Assembly: GCA_947501105.1 (NCBI GenBank)
Contig: CANMUP010000002.1
Span: forward strand, 558,001 to 622,000
Reading direction: 5' to 3'
From: an uncultured Flaviramulus sp.
Lineage (GTDB): Bacteria > Bacteroidota > Bacteroidia > Flavobacteriales > Flavobacteriaceae
DNA length: 64,000 nucleotides
The translations under genes were made by a program, and so were the position numbers. The notes below the pieces were generated by a model that saw nothing but the letters and a program-made list of their open reading frames with translations, searched no databases and was not told where the DNA came from. This document shows, in pieces, positions 16,050 through 24,412 of this stretch; the first letter of the stretch is position 1, and each line of letters begins with the position of its first letter.

Positions 16050-16847
16050 TTAATTCTTAACCCAAATTCCAGACTTTTCTCCAATATTTTTCTTTTTTTT
16101 AAACTGAATTGGGATTGCCATATCATAATTCCTAACTACGAAATGCAAGTGAGGTTTAGTGGTGTAGCCTGTAAAACCAGAAATTCCAATGGGTTGACCA
16201 GCTTCAACATAATCGTTTACTTTCACAAGAGTTCCATCCTTATCTAAATGTACATAATATGCAAAAGTGCCATCATCGTGCATTATGATGATTTGATTTG
16301 CTTTAGATTTAAAACTTTTACCTCCATGTTTCATAAAATGAGATACTGCTAGTACCACATAACCACTTCTAGCAGCAACAATTGTATCGCCAATGGGCAT
16401 TTTAAAATCTACTGCGTAACGTGATTGACCAGAACTGTGAGTAAATTTACCATTAAACCCTTGCATGATTTTATAGCGTTTCTTTTTTTGAAACGGTAAT
16501 TCATATAAATGGTCTTTAATAGAATCTTTGTTTAATTTTTTTCCAAAAGTATATGATACATCAATATAATCTCTAGTTTTAAATGTGGTATCATTTTCGA
16601 AAAGGTGTTTTGGAATATTTATAACATTAACTAAAGAATCTTGCGGATTACAAAATGTCTCCCCTTCTTTTATAAAAAACTCAAGATGTTTTATTTTTTT
16701 AATCTTTAAGAAGAGAGGCGCATACGTTTTGTTAACAAAATTATAAGTAGTTGCTGTATCACTCTTTGTTTTAGAAAACGTAATGTCCTGACTATACCCT
16801 TCAAAAAAAGAAAGCATAGTCAGGAACATAAATATAAAACGTTTCAA
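16050..16847 (-). CDS. M23 family metallopeptidase (LytM domain), secreted
   Basis: This 265-residue protein has a signal peptide (MKRFIFMFLTMLSFFEGYSQ), a N-terminal region of about 115 residues and a C-terminal LytM/M23 domain (about 120-250). Zinc ligands are visible as His and Asp in HSSGQSRYAVDF and the HLH motif in KPHLHFVV; the catalytic His is in YYVHLD. The family cleaves peptidoglycan cross-bridges or acts as an amidase activator. All metal residues are present, so the protein is probably active. It follows secA after 3 bp on the same strand, so it is co-transcribed with it. Confidence 0.9.
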   Translation of the reverse strand: MKRFIFMFLTMLSFFEGYSQDITFSKTKSDTATTYNFVNKTYAPLFLKIKKIKHLEFFIKEGETFCNPQDSLVNVINIPKHLFENDTTFKTRDYIDVSYTFGKKLNKDSIKDHLYELPFQKKKRYKIMQGFNGKFTHSSGQSRYAVDFKMPIGDTIVAARSGYVVLAVSHFMKHGGKSFKSKANQIIIMHDDGTFAYYVHLDKDGTLVKVNDYVEAGQPIGISGFTGYTTKPHLHFVVRNYDMAIPIQFKKKKNIGEKSGIWVKN

Positions 16848-16850
16848 AAT

Positions 16851-19800
16851 TTAATCTTCTACCAAAACCCATTCGCCTTTGGCAATTAAAGGTTCAGCTT
16901 GTTTATATTTTAAAGTTTTGTTTTCGCCATTCATAACATGTTTGATAGTAACACGATCGTTACGCCCAATTTTTGGTCTGTCGCGTACAATGGTTTCAAC
17001 CACTTCTTGTTGGCGTTGTGTATTTCCTGCAGCTCTGTTTTGTGCAGAACGCTCATCTAAATTAGGAATCTCGTCTTTCTGAATGTTTAATTTTTCCTTC
17101 TTACGAGCTCTAGCTTCTTGAATGGTATTTTGTGTTTCTTGAGGTAATTCACCTTTAAATAAGAATGAAATTACATCTTTATTCACTTGATCAATCATAG
17201 CTTTAAACAACTCAAAAGCTTCGAATTTATAAATCAATAACGGATCCTTTTGCTCGTGTACAGCTAGTTGTACCGATTGTTTTAGCTCATCCATTTTACG
17301 TAAATGGGTTTTCCAAGCATCATCAATAATGGCAAGTGTAATATTTTTTTCAAAATCGGTGATTAATTGTTTTCCGCCAGATTCGTATGCCTTTTCAAGA
17401 TCGGTAACTACATTTAAACTTTTTACACCATCAGTAAATGGTACAACAATACGTTTAAATTTATCACGTTGGGTTTCATATACATTTTTAATAACAGGAA
17501 AAGCAATATCTGCATTACGAGACATTTTTTCTTTGTAATTATCAAATGCAGCATTGTATATTTTAGAGGTGATTTCTTGTGCAGAAAGTTTTCCAAATTC
17601 ATCTTCAGTAATTGGAGAACCCATTGAGAAATAACGAATCAATTCAAATTCGAAGTTCTTATAATCATTTGCTCCTTTATTAGTTTCAGCAATACCTTCC
17701 GAAGTATCAAAAATCATATTAGCTAAATCAACACGTAAACGCTCACCAAATAAAGCATGGTGACGACGCTTGTAAACAACTTCACGTTGCGCATTCATTA
17801 CATCATCATATTCTAATAATCGCTTACGTACACCAAAGTTGTTTTCTTCAACTTTTTTCTGAGCACGTTCAATAGATTTTGAAATCATAGAATGCTGAAT
17901 AACTTCGCCTTCTTTTAATCCCATTTTATCCATCATCTTCGCAATACGCTCACTACCAAATAAACGCATTAAGTTATCGTCTAACGATACGTAAAACTGA
18001 GAACTACCAACATCTCCTTGACGACCAGCACGACCACGTAATTGCCTGTCTACACGACGCGAATCATGACGCTCTGTACCAACAATGGCTAAACCACCTG
18101 CAGCTTTAACTTCGTCTGATAGTTTAATATCGGTACCACGACCAGCCATATTTGTTGCAATGGTTACTTGACCAGTTCTACCGGCCTCGTCAACTATTTC
18201 TGCTTCTTTTTTGTGTTGTTTTGCATTTAATACGTTGTGAGGTATTTTACGAATACTCAACATTTTACCAAGTAATTCAGATATTTCAACAGATGTTGTA
18301 CCAATTAAAACCGGACGACCAGCTTCTGATAGTTGTGTAACATCATCAATAACCGCATTGTATTTTTCTCGCTTGGTTTTATAAACTAAATCTTCTCTGT
18401 CATCTCTTGCAATAGGTCTGTTTGTTGGTATTTCAACAACATCTAATTTGTAAATTTCCCAAAATTCACCAGCTTCTGTTACTGCAGTACCCGTCATACC
18501 CGAAAGTTTACGATACATTCTAAAGTAATTTTGAAGGGTTACTGTAGCAAAAGTTTGGGTGGCATCCTCAATTTTCACATTTTCTTTAGCCTCAATCGCT
18601 TGGTGTAATCCGTCAGAGTAACGACGACCATCCATAATACGACCTGTTTGCTCATCAACAATCATTACTTTATTTTCCATCACCACATATTGTGTGTCTT
18701 TTTCAAATAAAGCATATGCTTTTAATAATTGATTTAAAGTATGAATACGCTCAGATTTTACACCAAAATCTTTAAATAATTCTTCTTTAAGATTTGCCTC
18801 TTCTTCAACTGGAAGTTCTTGATTTTCAATTTTAGCAACTTCAAGTCCAATTTCTGGAAGTATAAAGAAATCAGGGTTATCTTTTCCAGATATGTATTCT
18901 ATACCTTTATCGGTAAGTTCTATTTGATTGTTTTTTTCTTCAATAACATAGTACAATTCTGCATCAACCTTTGGCATTTCACGGTTATTGTCTTGCATGT
19001 AAAAGTTCTCCGTTTTTTGAAGCAGTAGTTTTACACCTTCTTCAGATAAAAACTTAATAAGCGCTTTATTTTTAGGAATACCGCGATATACGCGTAGCAA
19101 TTGAAAACCACCTTCTTTTGTTTCTCCTTCCTTGATAAGTTTTTTTGCCTCTGCTAAAACACCAGTCAAGTATTTGCGTTGTACCGAAACAATATCATCA
19201 ACTTTTGGTTTCAGTTCGTTAAATTCATGGTGATCTCCTTTAGGAATTGGTCCAGAAATAATCAATGGTGTACGTGCATCATCAACTAAAACAGAATCGA
19301 CCTCATCTACAATTGCATAATGATGCGGGCGTTGTACCAAATCATCTGGTGAATGCGCCATATTATCACGTAAATAATCAAAACCAAATTCGTTATTTGT
19401 ACCGTAGGTAATATCAGCGTTATAAGCTTTTATACGCGCTTCAGAGTTTGGTTGATGATAATCAATACAATCTACACTCAAGCCATGAAATTCAAAAATA
19501 GGAGCCATCCACGCACTATCACGTTTCGCTAAGTAATCGTTTACTGTAACTAAGTGAACACCGCGACCAGTTAGCGCATTTAAATAAACAGGAAGCGTAG
19601 CAACCAGTGTTTTACCTTCTCCTGTTTGCATTTCTGCAATTTTACCTTGGTGCATAGCAACACCACCAATAAGTTGCACATCGTAATGCACCATATCCCA
19701 CGTAATTGGTTTTCCAGCAGCATCCCAAGAGTTTGCCCAAGTGGCATTGTCACCATCAAGTGTTATATACGTTTTGTCTCCAGATAAACTTCTGTCAAAC

Positions 19801-20204
19801 TCATTAGCTGTAACAGTAATATTTGTATTGTTTACAAAACGCTTTGCAGTTTCTTTAACCACAGCAAAAGCTTCGGGTAAGATGTCGTTTAATGTTTCTT
19901 CAACTGCCTCATAAGATTCATCTTCAATTTTATCAACTTCTTGATAAATATCTTCGCGTCTGTCAATGTCTTCAGTGGCTTCAGCTTCTTCTAAAAGCGT
20001 ATCTTTTCTTTCATTAAATGGTTTACGCGTTTCGGCAATCTTAGCTTTAAACTCAATAGTTTTACCTCTTAATTCGTCATGCGACAAAGCTTCTATAGCA
20101 GCTTCAAAGGTTTTAACTTTATCTACTATGGGCATTAAAGCTTTTACGTCTTGTTTCGATTTGTCTCCAACAAATACTTTTAGTACAGAATTTAAAAAAC
20201 TCAT
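16851..20204 (-). CDS. secA: Preprotein translocase ATPase SecA
   Basis: This 1117-residue protein is the motor ATPase that drives unfolded proteins through SecYEG. Walker A is MQTGEGKTL (GEGKT at 195-199). Walker B is VDEVDSVLVDDARTPLIISG. TNMAGRGTDIKLS and RQLRGRAGRQGD are the second-motor-domain motifs. It is about 215 residues longer than E. coli SecA owing to acidic insertions near residues 60-110 and 330-480. The C-terminal zinc-binding CxC motif is absent; the protein ends with IAKGEWVLVED. These features are usual in Bacteroidota. A promoter lies upstream at 20278-20309. The M23 peptidase gene follows directly. Confidence 0.98.
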   Translation of the reverse strand: MSFLNSVLKVFVGDKSKQDVKALMPIVDKVKTFEAAIEALSHDELRGKTIEFKAKIAETRKPFNERKDTLLEEAEATEDIDRREDIYQEVDKIEDESYEAVEETLNDILPEAFAVVKETAKRFVNNTNITVTANEFDRSLSGDKTYITLDGDNATWANSWDAAGKPITWDMVHYDVQLIGGVAMHQGKIAEMQTGEGKTLVATLPVYLNALTGRGVHLVTVNDYLAKRDSAWMAPIFEFHGLSVDCIDYHQPNSEARIKAYNADITYGTNNEFGFDYLRDNMAHSPDDLVQRPHHYAIVDEVDSVLVDDARTPLIISGPIPKGDHHEFNELKPKVDDIVSVQRKYLTGVLAEAKKLIKEGETKEGGFQLLRVYRGIPKNKALIKFLSEEGVKLLLQKTENFYMQDNNREMPKVDAELYYVIEEKNNQIELTDKGIEYISGKDNPDFFILPEIGLEVAKIENQELPVEEEANLKEELFKDFGVKSERIHTLNQLLKAYALFEKDTQYVVMENKVMIVDEQTGRIMDGRRYSDGLHQAIEAKENVKIEDATQTFATVTLQNYFRMYRKLSGMTGTAVTEAGEFWEIYKLDVVEIPTNRPIARDDREDLVYKTKREKYNAVIDDVTQLSEAGRPVLIGTTSVEISELLGKMLSIRKIPHNVLNAKQHKKEAEIVDEAGRTGQVTIATNMAGRGTDIKLSDEVKAAGGLAIVGTERHDSRRVDRQLRGRAGRQGDVGSSQFYVSLDDNLMRLFGSERIAKMMDKMGLKEGEVIQHSMISKSIERAQKKVEENNFGVRKRLLEYDDVMNAQREVVYKRRHHALFGERLRVDLANMIFDTSEGIAETNKGANDYKNFEFELIRYFSMGSPITEDEFGKLSAQEITSKIYNAAFDNYKEKMSRNADIAFPVIKNVYETQRDKFKRIVVPFTDGVKSLNVVTDLEKAYESGGKQLITDFEKNITLAIIDDAWKTHLRKMDELKQSVQLAVHEQKDPLLIYKFEAFELFKAMIDQVNKDVISFLFKGELPQETQNTIQEARARKKEKLNIQKDEIPNLDERSAQNRAAGNTQRQQEVVETIVRDRPKIGRNDRVTIKHVMNGENKTLKYKQAEPLIAKGEWVLVED

Positions 20205-20277
20205 GTGTGTATATTTTATGTTTGTCTAGGGTTTTCCTAGTTGTTTTTATTTAATTTTAAGCTTTCAGAAAAGCATT

Positions 20278-20309
20278 CAAAGATACATTTTGTTTAAAGA
20301 TTAGGACAA
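20278..20309 (-). promoter_or_regulatory. secA promoter
   Basis: On the minus strand TTG (20309-20307), 21 nt, then TATCTTTG (20285-20278) fits the Bacteroidota consensus. The untranslated leader to the ATG at 20204 would be about 70 nt. The -33 element touches the terminator of the upstream DUF2795 gene. Confidence 0.65.
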
Positions 20310-20336
20310 AAAAAAAGCCTCAAATCGAGACTTTTT
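20308..20336 (-). terminator. Terminator after the DUF2795 gene
   Basis: On the minus strand AAAAAGTCTC pairs with GAGGCTTTTT (one G-U pair) across a 5-nt loop and continues into nine T in total. It lies 20 bp after the stop codon at 20356. Confidence 0.8.
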
Positions 20337-20355
20337 AACTATTCTTTATGCTTTA

Positions 20356-20577
20356 TTAATATTCATCCTCATTCCAGAGGTAATCTTCGTCTGTTGGATA
20401 ATCTGACCAAATTTCTTCAATCGAATCATACGAATCGCCTTCGTCCTCAATCGATTGTAAATTCTCAACAACTTCTAACGGTGCGCCAGTTCTAATAGCG
20501 TAATCTATTAATTCGTCTTTGGTTGCTGGCCAAGGTGCATCACTTAAATATGATGCTAATTCTAAAGTCCAATACAT
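20356..20577 (-). CDS. Small DUF2795 domain protein
   Basis: This 73-residue acidic protein starts MYWTLELASYLSDAPWPATK, the typical start of DUF2795: a helix, then PxTKxELIxYAIRxGAP and a helix. In flavobacteria this short protein is conserved, highly expressed in appearance and of unknown function; a nucleic-acid or protein-binding three-helix fold is plausible. The rest is a very acidic tail (IEEIWSDYPTDEDYLWNEDEY). It is a single-gene transcript with an excellent promoter (20600-20629) and its own terminator (20308-20336). Confidence 0.88.
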   Translation of the reverse strand: MYWTLELASYLSDAPWPATKDELIDYAIRTGAPLEVVENLQSIEDEGDSYDSIEEIWSDYPTDEDYLWNEDEY

Positions 20578-20599
20578 TTTTTATGCGTTTAATTTTTTG

Positions 20600-20629
20600 C
20601 AAAAATAAATTTTTAGTTTAAACAGACAA
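20600..20629 (-). promoter_or_regulatory. Textbook Bacteroidota promoter of the DUF2795 gene
   Basis: On the minus strand TTG (20629-20627), exactly 19 nt, then TATTTTTG (20607-20600) matches TTG-N19-TAnnTTTG without error. The ATG at 20577 is 22 nt after the box. It lies downstream of the structured element at 20745-20902, so that element should not be part of this gene's mRNA leader. Confidence 0.75.
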
Positions 20630-20744
20630 GAAAAAAATGAATTATTTAATCATTAATTTTAAGAACGTATTCTTTTGTACTCTAAACACTTGCAAATTTA
20701 TTGTTGCTGTGTTAATAATATTAGCAACTTTTTGTGGATCATAT

Positions 20745-20902
20745 TTTGGGCGTTACCTTAATAAAGGTCGGGCTTTCCGCTATATCTTTTTAAAACGTTA
20801 TTGTTAAAACTAAGCATAAGGCAATCAGCCAAATCAAAGTAATCACAATTTTTTATTTCATTTAAGTTTTAAAAAGGATGCCGCTGCAATCCCTAACGCA
20901 AA
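20745..20902 (-). ncRNA. Structured RNA-like element, copy 2
   Basis: Read on the minus strand this repeats the blocks of the 13023-13110 element: GCGTTAGGGAT, GCAGCGGCATCCTTTTT, AAAAAGATATAGCGGAAAG, CCCGACC and TAACGCCC. Pairings are stronger than in copy 1: GCGTTA with TAACGC closes the element, CTTTTTAAAAC pairs perfectly with GTTTTAAAAAG (11 bp), and ACCTT-TATT-AAGGT forms the terminal hairpin. The middle stem carries a loop of about 70 nt, compared with about 11 nt in copy 1. It occupies the gap between the cobalamin adenosyltransferase gene and the DUF2795 gene, which has its own promoter; the element may therefore be an independent RNA. Confidence 0.65.
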
Positions 20903-20961
20903 ACTACAATTCCATAAAACACATTAGTGTTTCTCAGTCATTATAAAAATTTCTTCAAAAC

Positions 20962-21534
20962 TTAATGTTTTTCAGGAATCCACTTAATTTCATTTGCTTG
21001 TAAATCGTAAGACAACTTTCGTGCCAATACAAAAAGATAGTCAGAAAGGCGGTTTAAGTACGTTAAAGCATTGGCTTCAAAAGGTTCTAAATCGTTAAGT
21101 GCAGATGCTAAACGTTCAGCTCTACGGCATACACAACGGGCTATGTGACAGAATGACACGGTTTGATGACCACCAGGTAGTACAAAATGAGTCATTGGAG
21201 GCAAAGCGTCGTTCATAGTGTCCATTTCTTGTTCTAAACGTTCAATATTTTCAGAAGAAATCTTTTCAATGTTTAAACGCTCTTTACCATTTTTTAAAAC
21301 CGCTTTTTCAGGATCGGTTGCTAAAATAGCTCCAACGGTAAATAATCTATCTTGAATATGAATCAATATATCTTTATAATGCTGATTAATATCTTGATCT
21401 CGAATTAAACCTAAATGCGAGTTTAATTCATCAACCGTTCCATAGCTTTCAATACGAATATGATGTTTTGGTACACGTGTGCCACCAAATAATGCTGTGG
21501 TGCCTTTGTCTCCTGTTTTTGTGTAAATCTTCAT
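20962..21534 (-). CDS. PduO-type ATP:cob(I)alamin adenosyltransferase
   Basis: This 190-residue cytoplasmic enzyme transfers the adenosyl group from ATP to cob(I)alamin, making adenosylcobalamin. The N-terminal MKIYTKTGDKGTTALFGGTRVPK is the ATP-binding signature of the PduO/MMAB family. YGTVDELNSHLGL and CRRAERLASALN carry the conserved Asp-Glu and Arg residues of the active site. The natural client in this organism is probably methylmalonyl-CoA mutase, since the chaperone meaB is in the same window (11196-12272). It is last in a minus-strand run after the methyltransferase and a 26-residue membrane peptide. Confidence 0.95.
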   Translation of the reverse strand: MKIYTKTGDKGTTALFGGTRVPKHHIRIESYGTVDELNSHLGLIRDQDINQHYKDILIHIQDRLFTVGAILATDPEKAVLKNGKERLNIEKISSENIERLEQEMDTMNDALPPMTHFVLPGGHQTVSFCHIARCVCRRAERLASALNDLEPFEANALTYLNRLSDYLFVLARKLSYDLQANEIKWIPEKH

Positions 21535-21585
21535 ATCACGAAGTTAAAAGTAAATATGCAAAGAGCAAAAGAGTTTGAAAAGAAA

Positions 21586-21666
21586 TTAATTTTGCTTTCT
21601 ATTGTTTAAATAAACAAACAAGTAACCAATAATCAACCCTATAATAACCCATCCTAATGGTAACAT
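21586..21666 (-). CDS. Possible 26-residue membrane microprotein
   Basis: A short frame between the methyltransferase and adenosyltransferase genes encodes 26 residues: MLPLGWVIIGLIIGYLFVYL and then NNRKQN. It is one hydrophobic helix with a glycine pattern and a short basic-polar tail, the shape of real small membrane proteins. The ATG lies 4 nt after the upstream stop codon and the stop is 51 bp before the next start, which fits an operon. The call rests on composition and position only; a chance frame is possible. Confidence 0.5.
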   Translation of the reverse strand: MLPLGWVIIGLIIGYLFVYLNNRKQN

Positions 21667-21670
21667 GTTT

Positions 21671-22441
21671 TTATATTCTAATAATAAAATGCTCTTTCAC
21701 TTGTTCTTTCCTAAAAAAAACAAACCCCCAGAAAAAAGTATCAATAGTTACGGTTACTTTTGGGTGTTGTTTAATAGCTTCCCAAGCTTCTGTCATACCT
21801 TTTGACCAATATATATCGTCAAAAATAAAAACAGAATTGTTATGTGTGGTTTCGAGTAAAGTTTCGAAATAATTTAAAGTGGCTTCTTTTTGATGATTAC
21901 CATCAAAGAAAATAAAATCGTAATTATTTGATGTTAACTCTTTAGTAGCAACATCAAAATTACCAGTAACTACATTGATATTTTGCAGCTTATGTTTTTT
22001 AAAAGTCTCTTTTGAAAATTCAGAAATATTAGGGCAACCTTCAACAGTTGTAATGTTCGTTTTTGGGTTTGCTATATGCATCGCTTGTGTTGCAATACCT
22101 AATGATGTGCCTAATTCTAAAATATTTTTAAACTCAAAATAGCTAACAAGTCTATATAAAAGCTTTGCTCTCTTGTAAGTTGTACCAGCATTTTTTGCCA
22201 TTTGAGAAATGCTTCTTTGGTTTTGTTTTAAAACATGAGAGCCAACACCCAAATCGGTAACCGAAACTTTAGTTTTGTTTTTTAAAAGTGCTTTTTTGTA
22301 GTTTAAAATACTTTTATAACCATCATAATTTGTTTTATCATAAAAGCACTTAGTAACCAAATTATATACAAAAGGGGAGTGTACACCGTGTTGGTTGGTA
22401 GATTTTAATAGAAATTTTATGTATTGGATAATTTGATACAC
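21671..22441 (-). CDS. Class I SAM-dependent methyltransferase (O-methyltransferase-like)
   Basis: This 256-residue protein has a Rossmann methyltransferase core: motif I ILELGTSLGIATQAM, the acidic motif II end TVEGCPN, motif IV YDFIFFDGNH and FIFDDIYWSKGM. The pattern GTSLGIAT plus FFDGNH is that of the methyltransferase_24/O-methyltransferase group. Its substrate is unknown. The only reasonable start is GTG at 22441 (MYQIIQYIKFLL), 3 nt after the stop codon of the ABC-F gene, so the two are translationally close. The first 100 residues are an unusual basic extension. It is followed by the microprotein and the adenosyltransferase. Confidence 0.82.
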   Translation of the reverse strand: MYQIIQYIKFLLKSTNQHGVHSPFVYNLVTKCFYDKTNYDGYKSILNYKKALLKNKTKVSVTDLGVGSHVLKQNQRSISQMAKNAGTTYKRAKLLYRLVSYFEFKNILELGTSLGIATQAMHIANPKTNITTVEGCPNISEFSKETFKKHKLQNINVVTGNFDVATKELTSNNYDFIFFDGNHQKEATLNYFETLLETTHNNSVFIFDDIYWSKGMTEAWEAIKQHPKVTVTIDTFFWGFVFFRKEQVKEHFIIRI

Positions 22442-22444
22442 TTA

Positions 22445-24307
22445 TTATTCTTCTAACTTAGCCGATAACTCAAACCAACGTTCTTCTTTTGCTTCAATAG
22501 TTTCTATAATCACTTGTAGTTCTTCAGACAGTTTGTTAATTACGTCTTGAGACAAATCTGGATTATTAAATTTATTTTCTAATTCTTTTTTATCAAAAGC
22601 CAATGATTTTAATTTGCTTTCAACGTTTTTAAGTTCTTTTTCTTCGTTAAATGATAATTTGGAGGTTTCGTTTTGTTTTCGTGAGGTATTATCTTTTTTA
22701 ACTTCTGTTGCATTTGAAATTACAGGTTGACTATCTTCATAAATGCGATAGTCTGTATAATTACCAGGAAAATCTTCAATTACGCCATCACCTTTAAAAA
22801 CAAAAAGATGATCGACAACTTTATCCATAAAATAGCGATCATGAGACACAACAATGACACACCCAGGGAAATCTAAAAGAAAGCTTTCTAGCACATTTAG
22901 TGTAACAATATCTAAATCATTCGTTGGTTCATCTAGAATTAAAAAGTTTGGATTCTGAATTAAAACTGTACACAAATATAAACGCTTACGTTCGCCACCA
23001 CTTAGTTTTTCAACAAAATCGTATTGTTTTTTTCTACTAAATAAAAAGCGCTCTAAAAGTTGTTGCGCACTAATTTGACGTCCTTTTTTTAGAGGAATAT
23101 AATCACCAAATTCTCGAATAACGTCAATAACTTTTTGTTCTGGCTTAATACGTATTCCGTCTTGAGTATAATAACCAAACTTAACTGTATCACCTTTTAT
23201 AACTTTACCAGAATCGGGTTGTGCAGTTTGAGTTAAAATATTCAAAAAAGTAGTTTTTCCTGTACCATTTTTTCCAATAATACCAGCGCGTTCTCCTTTT
23301 TGAAAAGTATATTCAAATTTATTAAGTATGGTTTTGTCTTTAAACGCTTTTGATACTTTATGAAACTCTAAAATTTTACTTCCAAGGCGTTCCATATTAA
23401 GTTCTAACTGGACTTCGTGGTCGTTTCGTCGTTGATGTGCTTTATGTTTTATATCTGCAAAATCATCAATACGAGATTTCGATTTTGTAGTTCTAGCTTT
23501 TGGTTGCCTACGCATCCAAGCTAATTCTTTTTTAAAGAGTTGTTTAGCTTTGCCTGTTTCAACAGCTTGTTGTTCTATTCTTGCATCGCGCTTTTCAAGA
23601 TAATAAGAGTAATTACCTTTATAGCTGTGTAATTTACCTTCGTCTAATTCTATAATTTCATTGCAAACACGCTCTAAAAAATAACGATCATGTGTTACCA
23701 TAAATAGTGTTATGTTTTCTTTTGCAAAAAAGGCTTCTAACCATTCAATCATTTCTAAATCTAAATGGTTGGTAGGTTCATCTAAAATCAATAAATCTGG
23801 TTTATTAATTAATGCGTTGGCTAATGCGAGACGCTTTTTTTGTCCTCCAGAAAGTATGTTTACTTTTTGATCTAAATCTTCAAGTTTTAATTTGAAAAGA
23901 ATTTGTTTGTATAGTGTTTCGAAATCCCAAGCTTCATGCTGTTCCATGGCATCAAAGGCGGTTTGATATGCTTCAGAATCATTTGGGTTTAAAAGCGCCT
24001 TTTCGTAGTTAGAAATAATTTTTAAAATAGGACTATCGCTTGCAAAAATAGTTTCTTCAATAGTTAAGGCTTCATCAAATTTCGGGTCTTGTGAAAGGAA
24101 TGAAACCTTTATGTCTTTTCTGTAAATAACATTTCCAGAATCTGATTGATCATCTCCAGAAAGGATATTTAAAATTGAAGTTTTACCTGTTCCGTTTTTT
24201 GCAACGAATGCTATTTTTTGGTCTTTATGTATACTGAAAGAAATGTCTTGAAAAAGCGTTAATTCTCCGTAAGACTTCGATATGTTTTCAACTGTTAAAT
24301 AATTCAA
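22445..24307 (-). CDS. ABC-F family ATPase (Uup/EttA-like)
   Basis: This 620-residue protein has two ABC ATPase domains and no membrane segments. Domain 1 has AKNGTGKTS (Walker A), LSGGQKKR (signature) and LLILDEPTNHLD (Walker B). Domain 2 has GKNGTGKTT, LSGGERKR and FLILDEPTNDLD. A basic linker (RRQPKARTTKSKSRIDDF) and a C-terminal coiled coil of about 80 residues (VESKLKSLAFDKKELENKF) fit Uup-like ABC-F ATPases, which act on the ribosome or on branched DNA. The start is TTG at 24307; no ATG is available before Walker A. It heads the run that includes the methyltransferase and adenosyltransferase. Confidence 0.93.
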   Translation of the reverse strand: MNYLTVENISKSYGELTLFQDISFSIHKDQKIAFVAKNGTGKTSILNILSGDDQSDSGNVIYRKDIKVSFLSQDPKFDEALTIEETIFASDSPILKIISNYEKALLNPNDSEAYQTAFDAMEQHEAWDFETLYKQILFKLKLEDLDQKVNILSGGQKKRLALANALINKPDLLILDEPTNHLDLEMIEWLEAFFAKENITLFMVTHDRYFLERVCNEIIELDEGKLHSYKGNYSYYLEKRDARIEQQAVETGKAKQLFKKELAWMRRQPKARTTKSKSRIDDFADIKHKAHQRRNDHEVQLELNMERLGSKILEFHKVSKAFKDKTILNKFEYTFQKGERAGIIGKNGTGKTTFLNILTQTAQPDSGKVIKGDTVKFGYYTQDGIRIKPEQKVIDVIREFGDYIPLKKGRQISAQQLLERFLFSRKKQYDFVEKLSGGERKRLYLCTVLIQNPNFLILDEPTNDLDIVTLNVLESFLLDFPGCVIVVSHDRYFMDKVVDHLFVFKGDGVIEDFPGNYTDYRIYEDSQPVISNATEVKKDNTSRKQNETSKLSFNEEKELKNVESKLKSLAFDKKELENKFNNPDLSQDVINKLSEELQVIIETIEAKEERWFELSAKLEE

Positions 24308-24382
24308 CTGATATTTTTTCTACAAATAACGGATAAAAAACCAAAAAAGCCGTTATAAGTTTTATTGTTCAAGACGAAAACT

Positions 24383-24390
24383 TATATTTG
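24383..24390 (+). promoter_or_regulatory. -7 box of the polysaccharide operon
   Basis: TATATTTG matches TAnnTTTG. A TTG at 24365-24367 lies 15 nt upstream, closer than the usual 19-21 nt, so the -33 element is uncertain. Transcription would start near 24395. The first usable codons are therefore ATG 24401 or 24413, and the in-frame TTG at 24365 would not be in the mRNA. Confidence 0.55.
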
Positions 24391-24412
24391 TGATAAATCA
24401 ATGTGCCTCAAT

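Noticed and set aside
24365-24412. Upstream TTG start extending the Wza-like protein
   Set aside because: The start would lie before the promoter -7 box (24383-24390), and the extension breaks the lipoprotein signal.
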